DNA from: JAHEDH01 sp965364515
GTDB taxonomy: Bacteria > Actinomycetota > Acidimicrobiia > Spongiisociales > ZC4RG35
DNA: 19,944 bases
Assembly (NCBI GenBank): GCA_965364515.1
Contig: CBDTXZ010000042.1
Location: 1-19,944 of the forward strand
Direction of reading: 5' to 3'
Each line of letters opens with the position of its first letter. The stretch's first letter is position 1. The translations under genes and the position numbers were made by a program. Positions 1 to 6,320 of the stretch are shown here, in pieces. Below the pieces are notes generated by a model. That model had not been told where the DNA came from and ran no database searches. It saw only the letters and a list, made by a program, of their open reading frames with translations.

Positions 1-297
1 CATGTATTCGGTGTCGGTGTTGACGATCGGGTCGTCGGGGTCGAGTTCGTCGAAGTCGACCGAGTAGCCCCAGTCGTCTTGGAGGAGGGTGAGGATCGCC
101 TGGGCGCCTTCGGTGGTGCCGCGGTCGACCAGTTCTCCTGCGTCGTTGTAGCTGAGCGTGACGTTCTGGGCTTCGGAGAACTTCTCGAGAGAGGTGTATC
201 CGTCCTGGACGCCAAGGTATGCGATGCCGCCGCCGGCGAGGAACCCCACGCCGATGACGGAGAGAACAATGCCGAGCAGTCTGAGCCGCTTTGTCAT
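1..297 (-). CDS. Membrane-anchored protein of unknown function (partial, runs off left edge)
   Basis: The frame is open from an ATG at 297 to the window edge (99 codons seen). A GGAGGT ribosome binding site lies 8 nt upstream of the ATG, which fixes the start. The N terminus is basic (MTKRLR) and is followed by one hydrophobic segment at about residues 7-27, rich in Gly, Val and Leu. This suggests a single-pass membrane anchor or uncleaved signal. The rest is acidic and soluble-looking, with an Asp-rich stretch near residues 83-93. I do not recognise the family and the C terminus is missing, so no function is assigned. It is the last gene of a minus-strand pair with the small lipoprotein gene at 422-757, separated by about 124 nt. 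Confidence 0.75.
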   Translation of the reverse strand, partial: MTKRLRLLGIVLSVIGVGFLAGGGIAYLGVQDGYTSLEKFSEAQNVTLSYNDAGELVDRGTTEGAQAILTLLQDDWGYSVDFDELDPDDPIVNTDTEYM

Positions 298-421
298 GAT
301 GCGTGACCTCCAGATCACATGTGTCGTTGTTGACAATGCACAGGTTGGCTCAGATCGCGAACCTTCGCGGCAGCGTTCGGCCCTATCGGTCGGTCGAAAG
401 TCCCATCCGGATCTGGCTGGC

Positions 422-757
422 TCAGCTCTCGTGTCGACCCGTTCGCCCATCGGTGCGCCGCTGCCTCGAGCGGCGGCGCCGCTTGGTGCCGCTTCGACCT
501 CCGAACAGGATCCCTGCGCCGAGGACGAAGCCGAAGTCGTACCAGTTGCCGTTGTTTGCGACCTCGTAGATGTTGATCTCGTCGGTGAACAGCGAGATCA
601 CGAAGGTGATCGGGGCGATGATGCCGTGCCACAACCCGAGCCAGAAACCGGCGCCACCGTCTGCGACAACGGCCGCCGTATTCGTGCCGGCGGTGCATGC
701 GCTCAACAACACGGTCGCGATCGCAACCAGAGTGATCGTTCGGACGGTCCTGTTCAT
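422..757 (-). CDS. Small predicted lipoprotein, 111 aa
   Basis: The N terminus is a typical lipoprotein signal: MNRTVRT, a hydrophobic core, then the lipobox LLSAC with Cys at residue 21, expected to be lipidated and held on the outer face of the membrane. A second hydrophobic stretch (about residues 37-60, GFWLGLWHGIIAPITFVISL) could be a membrane or re-entrant segment, and a third lies near residues 75-87. The C-terminal tail is very basic (KRRRRSRQRR). GAGGAG sits 5 nt before the ATG. Small lipoproteins containing this Trp/Gly-rich central block occur in many bacteria, but I know of no assigned function. The gene is divergent from the cytochrome b gene at 885. Confidence 0.75.
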   Translation of the reverse strand: MNRTVRTITLVAIATVLLSACTAGTNTAAVVADGGAGFWLGLWHGIIAPITFVISLFTDEINIYEVANNGNWYDFGFVLGAGILFGGRSGTKRRRRSRQRRTDGRTGRHES

Positions 758-779
758 CAGCGCTCCTCGAAGGTGACTG

Positions 780-802
780 TCGACGCTATCGCGTGGCGTC
801 GA
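780..802. repeat. Inverted repeat in divergent intergenic region
   Basis: Perfect 7-bp arms TCGACGC (780-786) and GCGTCGA (796-802) flank a 9-nt centre. The repeat lies between the lipoprotein gene (start 757, minus) and the cytochrome b gene (start 885, plus). It could be an operator, or simply a hairpin in the lipoprotein leader. No factor can be named. Confidence 0.3.
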
Positions 803-872
803 GATCTGCGCCAGTTTGTGAACGATCGAGAAACGATGGTCTCAAGTGATCGGCTGCGTGAACGTGCTGCCG

Positions 873-878
873 TACGGT
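873..878 (+). promoter_or_regulatory. Candidate -10 box (TACGGT) for a leaderless cytochrome b mRNA
   Basis: TACGGT fits the actinobacterial TAnnnT -10 pattern and ends 6 nt before the ATG at 885, where no ribosome binding site is visible. The same spacing recurs at several other starts in the window. No good -35 box is visible, so this is tentative. Confidence 0.35.
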
Positions 879-884
879 GTCTCC

Positions 885-1568
885 ATGACGAGTGTTGCCG
901 AGGAGCAGCCGCCCACCGCCGGCGCGGACGCCATCATCCTCAAACATCGACGCGGGAACCGGTGGATGCATTGGATCAACTTCCCGCTGCTGGGAATCAT
1001 GGTCTGGAGCGGGCTGCGGATCTACTGGGCGAACCGAGCCTATTCGATAGGTCCGGTCGAGCTGTTCCCGGAGTGGTTCAACGAGGCGCTCGGGCTCGAA
1101 CGCCGGCTGGCGAAGGGCATGGCCTTCCACTTCACCTTCGGATGGCTGTTCACGATCAACGGCATCGCCTATGGGATCTACCTGTTGCGGACCGGAGGGT
1201 GGCGCACGATCGTCCCCGATCGGCACCATTTCAGAGAGGCGATCGCAGTGGTCCTGCGTGATCTCGGGGTTCGACGGGGCTCGCCGGTTCAGGGCAAGTA
1301 CAACGCGGCTCAGCGAGTCATGTACACCGCAGTGATTCTGATGGGTGGTCTCGTCGTCATCTCTGGATTCGCCATCTACAAACCGATCCAGCTCAGTTGG
1401 CTCACCGCTCTCTTCGGTGGGTATCAAGGGGCCCGCCTGGTGCATTTCCTCACGACGATGGGTTTCGTCGCCTTCTTCGTCATCCATCTCATCCAGGTCG
1501 TCCGGGCGGGCCGGAGCAACCTGGTCTCCATGCTCACCGGCTACGAACGCAGCGGAGGCCGATCGTGA
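885..1568 (+). CDS. Cytochrome b561-family membrane subunit (hydrogenase/thiosulfate-reductase type cytochrome b)
   Basis: 227 aa. It is predicted to be a di-heme membrane cytochrome that passes electrons between the quinone pool and the periplasmic molybdoenzyme encoded next. Four transmembrane segments are visible at about residues 31-46, 85-103, 150-170 and 185-210. Candidate heme-ligand His residues are H29 (RWMHWINF), the His of the MAFHFTFGW segment, and the His residues in RLVHFLTT and FVIHLIQV. The ATG at 885 is chosen because it begins just before the conserved part. An upstream GTG at 846 would add 13 residues without a ribosome binding site. The stop overlaps the next gene's start as GTGA, so the two are translationally coupled. 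The family (Ni_hydr_CYTB/DUF4405-like) is clear, but the exact partner chemistry is inferred from the neighbour. Confidence 0.85.
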   Translation: MTSVAEEQPPTAGADAIILKHRRGNRWMHWINFPLLGIMVWSGLRIYWANRAYSIGPVELFPEWFNEALGLERRLAKGMAFHFTFGWLFTINGIAYGIYLLRTGGWRTIVPDRHHFREAIAVVLRDLGVRRGSPVQGKYNAAQRVMYTAVILMGGLVVISGFAIYKPIQLSWLTALFGGYQGARLVHFLTTMGFVAFFVIHLIQVVRAGRSNLVSMLTGYERSGGRS

Positions 1569-2353
1569 GCCAGACATCGGGTCGGCGTGAGGCGCGCCTT
1601 CGTGCCGAGATCGACGACATGCCCACGATCGATGCAAACGAGTACCGCGGCATCTCCAGACGGGCTTTCCTCACCGGCGGTGTCGCCGCAGCCGCAGGAG
1701 CCCTCGGTTTCTATGGACTGCAGAAGCGGCCCGAGATCGACAACATCCCGGACATCACCCGGCGCTTCCATCAGCTCAACGAGCGTGTCTGGTCCTCGAC
1801 ATTTCGGGAGGACCATCTCGCCCCGACCTTCTCGCCGTCGGAGTCGTCGGTCCTCAGAGTGAACGGGAGAATCGGCATCCGATCCGAAATCGATCTGTCG
1901 GCGTGGTCTCTCGAGGTCCAGGCGCCCTCAGGTGCGGTCATCGGCAATCACACGCTCGAAGACATTGCCCGGTTGCCGAAACACGAGATGATCATCGAGC
2001 ACAAGTGCGTCGAGGGCTGGTCGCAGGTCACCACCTGGGCCGGCGCGCGCTTCTCGGATTTCCAGGCGCTCTACCCGGAGTATGCAAGCTCGGCGTACGT
2101 GGCAATGGAGACACCGGACGGGGATTACTACGTCGGCAACGACCGCGCCACGATGGACCACCCCCAGACGCTGTTGGTCTACGAGATGGTCGGAGCACCG
2201 CTCGACCAGGATCACGGGGCGCCCTTGCGACTGGCCACACCACTGAAATACGGCATCAAACAGCTCAAGCGGATCGGTGTGATCAGGTTCAGTGACGACC
2301 CGCCCGAGGACTATTGGGCAGAACGAGGGTACGACTACTACTCAGCGCTCTGA
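1565..2353 (+). CDS. Tat-exported molybdopterin-dependent oxidoreductase, sulfite-oxidase/MsrP type
   Basis: 262 aa, GTG start in a GTGA overlap with the cytochrome gene. Residues 31-52 form a twin-arginine signal (S-R32-R33-A-F-L followed by an Ala/Gly-rich hydrophobic run), preceded by an unusually long charged N-region of 30 residues. The mature part is an oxidoreductase molybdopterin domain. Cys148 in the EHKCVEGWS motif is the expected Mo ligand of the sulfite-oxidase superfamily, and GAPLRLATPLKYGIKQLKRI is the conserved C-terminal cofactor-binding block. It probably works outside the membrane, with electrons handled by the adjacent cytochrome b. The substrate cannot be read from the sequence: sulfite, protein methionine sulfoxide and other sulfoxides are all possible. 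The C-terminal dimerisation domain of true sulfite oxidases is absent, as in MsrP. Confidence 0.88.
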   Translation: MSQTSGRREARLRAEIDDMPTIDANEYRGISRRAFLTGGVAAAAGALGFYGLQKRPEIDNIPDITRRFHQLNERVWSSTFREDHLAPTFSPSESSVLRVNGRIGIRSEIDLSAWSLEVQAPSGAVIGNHTLEDIARLPKHEMIIEHKCVEGWSQVTTWAGARFSDFQALYPEYASSAYVAMETPDGDYYVGNDRATMDHPQTLLVYEMVGAPLDQDHGAPLRLATPLKYGIKQLKRIGVIRFSDDPPEDYWAERGYDYYSAL

Positions 2354-2362
2354 TCCATTCGG

Positions 2363-2368
2363 TATGTT
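2363..2368 (+). promoter_or_regulatory. Candidate -10 box (TATGTT) for a leaderless mRNA
   Basis: TATGTT ends 6 nt before the ATG at 2375. There is no Shine-Dalgarno sequence in front of this ATG. The arrangement suggests transcription starting at or near the A of the ATG. The box lies just after the molybdoenzyme stop, so the SRPBCC gene may have its own promoter. Confidence 0.35.
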
Positions 2369-2374
2369 CCGATC

Positions 2375-2773
2375 ATGCAGACGGTTCACATCGAGCGGGA
2401 GATCCCAGCCTCACCGCTGGACGTGTACGAGCATTTCACCGATCCGGAGCTGCTCGTGGCTTGGTGGCCCACCGCAGCCGAGACAGACCCGGTGACGGAT
2501 GGGGGGTACCGGATGCTTTGGCAGGAGCCAGAAGTGACCCTGCGCGGGAAGTACCGTCGCGTCGAGCCGGGTCAGCGGCTCGCCTTCACGTGGAAATGGG
2601 ATCACGAGGATCTGCCACCACGCATGGTCGATGTGATCTTCAAGCCGTCGCCGCGCGGGTGCTTGGTTCGCATCAGCCACGATGCCGGATCGGACGACGA
2701 GGCCTCCGACTACACCAACGGCTGGATTCACTTCCTCGCACGCCTCAATCAGGTCGTGTCGGCGTCCGATTGA
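2375..2773 (+). CDS. SRPBCC / AHSA1-like domain protein
   Basis: 132 aa, the full length of a single SRPBCC (START-like, Aha1 C-terminal) domain. Recognisable blocks are the opening strand with IEREIPASPLDVYEHFTDPE, the W-W-P turn (LVAWWPTAAE), the central GKYRRVEPGQRLAFTWKW segment typical of AHSA1 proteins, and the C-terminal helix starting at GWIHFLARL. These proteins form a deep hydrophobic cavity and bind small ligands or act as accessory stress proteins. The ligand is unknown here. It follows the molybdoenzyme by 21 nt but probably has its own start signal. It converges with the decayed regulator module on the minus strand. Confidence 0.85.
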   Translation: MQTVHIEREIPASPLDVYEHFTDPELLVAWWPTAAETDPVTDGGYRMLWQEPEVTLRGKYRRVEPGQRLAFTWKWDHEDLPPRMVDVIFKPSPRGCLVRISHDAGSDDEASDYTNGWIHFLARLNQVVSASD

Positions 2774-2941
2774 GCCCGGATCTGCTTCAGTCGACGTCGC
2801 TGAGGCCGACTGGAGCGGGGATGCCCGTTCCGTGCCGCCCTTCTCGTCGTAGCTGTGCTCGTGTGCCGAACTCGAGGCGATCGCGCCCGACGTCGAGCGC
2901 ACGAGGAGCCGCTCGGCCGCCTCCAGGGCGATCACAGCGAA

Positions 2942-3402
2942 CAGGAGCAGGCGGAGATCGAGGTCGGGCACCGACGGAAGCGATCGAGCGCCACCGGCGA
3001 GTCGCCTCAGCTCCGGATCGGCCATCTCCTCCGCTTCCGGACCGAACGCTGGATCGCGCTCGTCAGGCCGTCCGAGTTGCACGGTTTCACGAGGTGCTGA
3101 TGGGCGAGCCCGGCAGCCTGCAAGGTGTCCGACCGCGCCGATTTTCCGGAGAGCACGAGCCGCGGCATGTCGGGGTGCTCATCCGCAACGATCTCGAGCA
3201 CCTCGAGCCCCGACATCCCGGGCATTCCGATGTCGGTCACGACCACGTCGTACGAGGCGAACGCCAGCATCTCGACGGGATCGTTGCCGTTGTCGACGAA
3301 CACCGGCTCGATCTAGCCCCGAGTGTTGCGAAGCATGCGCTTGAGGACACCGAGGGTCAGGGGGTCGTCATCGATGAACATCGCTCTCAGTTGGTTGCTC
3401 AC
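2942..3402 (-). pseudogene. Response regulator-HDOD gene, broken (in-frame TAG, frameshift, truncated HDOD)
   Basis: Read from a GTG at 3402 (or the ATG at 3381), the frame encodes a CheY-like receiver domain. The acidic pocket FIDDD, the phospho-acceptor Asp in VVVTDIGMPGMSG, the Ser in LVLSGKS and the Lys in HLVKPC are all present. Codon 30 is TAG (3315-3313), and the same frame resumes cleanly after it. After SVRKRRR the homology moves to another frame, starting at the ATG at 3025. There a short block with GGARSLPSVPDLDLRL resembles the opening of an HDOD domain, and then homology stops. RR-HDOD fusions are a known family, but about 200 residues of HDOD are missing here. The GTG lies inside the 3' end of the kinase gene (35-nt overlap), so the two were coupled. 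TAG is used as a normal stop by the nuclease gene in this window, so recoding is unlikely. Confidence 0.7.
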
Positions 3403-3931
3403 GCGGGGCCCCCTCGATGTCGAGGGGAAGGGACACCGTGAAAGTGGTGCCGACCCCCGGCTCTGTCTCGAACTCGAGCCGTCCTCCGTGCTCGTCGACG
3501 ATCGCGGTCCGGCACTCGGCGAGGATGGCGTTGGAAGTCCCGTCGAACGCCGGCTCGAGGATCTGCGCGGCGGCGTCCTCACCAATGCCGGGCCCGTTGT
3601 CGGTGACCTTGATCTGGGCCATGTCACCGCGCTGGGAGGTGGAGATGGCGATCGTCCCCTTCGTCCCCGAGTCGCCGAGGAGGTCCTTGATCGCCCCCGC
3701 CGCATGGTCGATCAGTGCTGAGATGACGCCTTCGATCGACGCTGCGATCCCCGGCACGAGCGGAAGGCCGGCGTCGAGGGCGATTTCGAAGTCCGAGTAG
3801 GAGTGCCACTCGACCCTGGCAGCGGCAACGGTCGCCTCAACCGTCTCGTTCAGGTCGAGCGGTGTCTTCGCTCCGTGCACGGGTGCACGAGCGACGACGG
3901 TGCCGCTCTCGGAAGAAGGCGCTGCGGTCAT
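3368..3931 (-). CDS. Histidine-kinase ATPase-domain remnant, degenerate and lacking sensor and His-box
   Basis: 187 aa. The protein matches only the C-terminal part of a sensor histidine kinase. A short lead (PLDLNETVEATVAAARVEW) resembles the segment just after the DHp helices, followed by a HATPase domain. The G1 box is kept (VTDNGPGIGE), as is the end (EHGGRLEFETEPGVGTTF). The N box, normally N-x-x-x-N, reads ALIDHAAGAI, and the glycine-rich G2 box between FDGTS and IVDEHGG is lost. No phosphorylatable His region, PAS or membrane segment lies upstream before the thioesterase gene at 3991. It overlaps the broken response regulator by 35 nt. ATP binding and phosphotransfer look unlikely, so I read it as a truncated relic, although the frame itself is open. 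Confidence 0.6.
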   Translation of the reverse strand: MTAAPSSESGTVVARAPVHGAKTPLDLNETVEATVAAARVEWHSYSDFEIALDAGLPLVPGIAASIEGVISALIDHAAGAIKDLLGDSGTKGTIAISTSQRGDMAQIKVTDNGPGIGEDAAAQILEPAFDGTSNAILAECRTAIVDEHGGRLEFETEPGVGTTFTVSLPLDIEGAPREQPTESDVHR

Positions 3932-3990
3932 GGCCGACCTGTCGGCACTCGATGGCTGCGCTTAAGTGGAGTCGGTGGGTCTTCGCTGCG

Positions 3991-4434
3991 TCACTGGCTC
4001 TTGAGATACCACGTGAACGAGGCCTTTGCGTTCTCCGATCCGTCCTCGCTGTAGATCATGCAGTCGACTTCGAGGAGAGCTCGTCCCTCGTCCAGGCAGG
4101 CGGCGATGGCGTCGGCCGGAGCTCGACGCGGAGTCGCCACTGCGGACACGACGCCCGCCGCAGGCGCCGTGTAGCGAATCTCGGCGTTCTTGAGAACCGG
4201 GAGGACTCGGCCGAAACGGTCTCCGATCGCATTGAGGAGCACGGCGCCGGTGGCGGTCTCGGCCGCTCCATACGCCACGGCGGCGTGCGCGGTCCCGATG
4301 TGGTTGTGCAGGTCGTCCCGATTCGGGAGGGTGACCGTGACCCGGTCACCCTCGATCTCCGTCACCCGATATCCGACTGTTGCAACGAACGGCACCGACG
4401 CAGCCAGAGCTGCGCCGAGCTCGTCCGGCGTCAC
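3991..4434 (-). CDS. PaaI/DUF4442-like hotdog-fold thioesterase
   Basis: 147 aa. The hotdog-fold signature is the motif DLHNHIGTAHAAVAYGAAE at about residues 41-59, the HNHxGTxH form seen in DUF4442/YiiD-C type acyl-CoA thioesterases. The Asn and His of this motif line the active site in the family, and the following helix packs against the sheet. The later strands NAEIRYTAPA and LLEVDCMIYSEDG complete the fold. The GTG start at 4434 overlaps the TGA stop of the acyl-CoA ligase gene (GTGA), so the two are translationally coupled. It probably hydrolyses or edits acyl-CoA made by the ligase, but the actual acyl group is unknown. Confidence 0.85.
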   Translation of the reverse strand: MTPDELGAALAASVPFVATVGYRVTEIEGDRVTVTLPNRDDLHNHIGTAHAAVAYGAAETATGAVLLNAIGDRFGRVLPVLKNAEIRYTAPAAGVVSAVATPRRAPADAIAACLDEGRALLEVDCMIYSEDGSENAKASFTWYLKSQ

Positions 4435-6218
4435 TTGGTGTAGATCTCTTCGATGGTGGACACGTACCGATCGGACACGACACGGCGCTTGACCTTCAGC
4501 GTCGGGGTGAGCTCTCCACCTTCGATGCTGAAGTCGTTCGGGAGGATCCGGAACGTGCGAATCGACTCCGCCTTCGAGACCGCCTTGTTGGCGTGGTCGA
4601 TCGCCTCTTGCACGGCAGCCCTGAGATCCTCGTCGTCGATGTTGTCGCCAACGGTTCCCGACTTCCCGTTGGCCTCGGCCCAGCGAGGGAACTCGTCCGC
4701 ATCGATCGTGATGAGCGTTGCTATGAACGGCTGGTTGTCGCCAACCACCATCGCCTGCGAGATCAACGCGTGACTCCGAAGTCGGTCCTCCAGCACCGCA
4801 GGCGCCACGTTCTTCCCGCCCGCCGTGACGATGATCTCCTTCTTGCGCCCGGTGATCCGCAGATAGCCGTCGTCGAGTGTGCCGATGTCGCCACTGTGGA
4901 ACCAGCCATCGGAGTCGATCGACTCGGCGGTGGCCTCGGGGTTCCGCCAGTATCCGCGCATGATGTGGCCGCCCTTGATGAGGACTTCGCCGTCGTCGGC
5001 GATGCCGATGGTGGCGCCGGGAATCGGCCTGCCGACCGTGCCGATCTTGATCGAGTCTGGAGGTGAGGCCGAGGTGGCTGCACTGGTTTCAGTGAGACCG
5101 TAGCCCTCGATGACCGTGATGCCGATGCCGTTGTAGAAGTGCCCGAGTCGCTCTCCGAGCGGGGCGCCGCCGCTGATGGCGTACTTCGTTTGACCGCCGA
5201 AGACGTCCCGCAGCTTGGTGTACACGAGCTTGTCGAACACCGAATGGGCGATCTTCGTCGGGAGCGAGACTTTGCCGGCTTGCTGCTCTTTGGAGTAGTT
5301 GACGGCGACCTTGGTGGCGAGGTCGAAGATCTTGCCCTTCCCGTCGGCATCGGCTTTCTGCTTCGCACCGTTGTAGATCTTCTCGAACACACGGGGGACC
5401 GAGAACATCCAGGTGGGGCGGACCATCTGGAGTTCCTCCATGAGCTGTGGCACGCCGGTCGAGAAGGCGATCTTGGATCCTCGTTCGATCGAGACCACTT
5501 GAGCGAGTCTTGCGAAGATGTGTGCCAGCGGCAGGAACATGAGCGTCGACGTCTGGCTGTTGATGACGTCGCCGGTGATCACCTCGAGCTGGGTCGCGGT
5601 CCACACGAAGTTCGAGACCGTCAGCTCCACGCCCTTGGGACGCCCGGTCGTGCCGGACGTGTACACCAGCGTGGCGAGGTCGTCATGCCCAACCGACCTG
5701 GCTCGAGCAAGGACGTCTTCGTCGGAGATCTCCGACCCCTTCTCGACCAGCTCCTCCATGCCGCCGGCCTCGAGCGAGAACACATGCTCGCAGGTGCCGC
5801 GCTCCCCGGCCTGCTCGAGGAACACCTTCTTGAGGTCGTCGGTGGCGCAGATGATCGCCTTGGCCCCGGAGTCCGAGACGATCCAGTCGACCTGATCGGC
5901 CGACGACGAGTCATAGATGGTGACCGTGGCGCATCCAGCGGCCCAGATGGCGTAATCGAAGAGCGTGAACTCGTGGCGGGTCGGGGAGAACAGGCAGATG
6001 CGGTCTCCGTCGCCCAGCCCGAGCGCCATGAAGCCGGCGGCGATTCGGCGCACCTGCTCCGCCATATCGCTGTAGCTGAGGTCCACGAAGGGGCCGGAGC
6101 CCTCGCGATTCGAGAGGATCGGCTTGGTTCCGTTGGTCTGTTCGTGCTCCCAGAGCGCGGTCGTGAGGTTCTTGTCTTCGGGTACCTCTACTGACCCGGT
6201 GGTCGTGTATTCCTGCAT
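4431..6218 (-). CDS. Long-chain fatty acid-CoA ligase (AMP-forming, FadD15-like)
   Basis: 595 aa, cytosolic or membrane-peripheral adenylating enzyme. It activates a fatty acid with ATP to acyl-AMP and then acyl-CoA. The motifs are complete: the P-loop YTSGTTGRPKG at residues 186-196, YGLTETS from residue 373, GWFHSGDIG with the ribose-binding Asp at 444, then ITGRKKEIIVTAGGKNVAP and a C-terminal PTLKVKRR carrying the catalytic Lys. The ATG at 6218 is preferred over an upstream ATG at 6272, because AGAAGGA lies 4-5 nt before it and the upstream 18 residues are Arg/Pro-rich and unlike the family. The last bases overlap the hotdog thioesterase start. Use in beta-oxidation or lipid synthesis cannot be told apart from sequence. 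Confidence 0.93.
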   Translation of the reverse strand: MQEYTTTGSVEVPEDKNLTTALWEHEQTNGTKPILSNREGSGPFVDLSYSDMAEQVRRIAAGFMALGLGDGDRICLFSPTRHEFTLFDYAIWAAGCATVTIYDSSSADQVDWIVSDSGAKAIICATDDLKKVFLEQAGERGTCEHVFSLEAGGMEELVEKGSEISDEDVLARARSVGHDDLATLVYTSGTTGRPKGVELTVSNFVWTATQLEVITGDVINSQTSTLMFLPLAHIFARLAQVVSIERGSKIAFSTGVPQLMEELQMVRPTWMFSVPRVFEKIYNGAKQKADADGKGKIFDLATKVAVNYSKEQQAGKVSLPTKIAHSVFDKLVYTKLRDVFGGQTKYAISGGAPLGERLGHFYNGIGITVIEGYGLTETSAATSASPPDSIKIGTVGRPIPGATIGIADDGEVLIKGGHIMRGYWRNPEATAESIDSDGWFHSGDIGTLDDGYLRITGRKKEIIVTAGGKNVAPAVLEDRLRSHALISQAMVVGDNQPFIATLITIDADEFPRWAEANGKSGTVGDNIDDEDLRAAVQEAIDHANKAVSKAESIRTFRILPNDFSIEGGELTPTLKVKRRVVSDRYVSTIEEIYTK

Positions 6219-6244
6219 CAGTTCCTTCTCGCGGGGTGGTGCGA

Positions 6245-6250
6245 ATCGTA
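6245..6250 (-). promoter_or_regulatory. Candidate -10 box (TACGAT) for the acyl-CoA ligase operon
   Basis: On the minus strand TACGAT lies 26 nt upstream of the ligase ATG, which would leave a short leader carrying the AAGGA ribosome binding site. No convincing -35 is visible, so confidence is low. Confidence 0.25.
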
Positions 6251-6320
6251 CTCGCGGCGTGCGACTGGACACCAGAGAAGCCGTGCCCTGATCGCGAACC
6301 GAGTCGGATCGGCTATCTCG

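Noticed and set aside
356..369. Palindrome CGCGAA-CC-TTCGCG
   Set aside because: Only 6 bp with a 2-nt centre, not placed near a start or end of a gene in a telling way. Likely chance.
158..1261. Long plus-strand frame of 367 codons
   Set aside because: Arg/His/Pro-rich shadow frame that overlaps the lipoprotein gene and the cytochrome b gene, both of which have recognisable domains.
2411..3082. Minus-strand open frame of 223 codons
   Set aside because: Only its first ~28 residues after the ATG at 3025 resemble HDOD. The rest is antisense to the SRPBCC gene and looks like chance openness in GC-rich DNA.
3313..3315. TAG read as a sense codon (amber recoding)
   Set aside because: TAG ends the intact nuclease gene at 17567-17569, and the regulator also has a frameshift and truncation, so plain decay explains it better.
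5139..6194. Plus-strand frame of 351 codons
   Set aside because: Antisense shadow of the acyl-CoA ligase, which carries every AMP-ligase motif.
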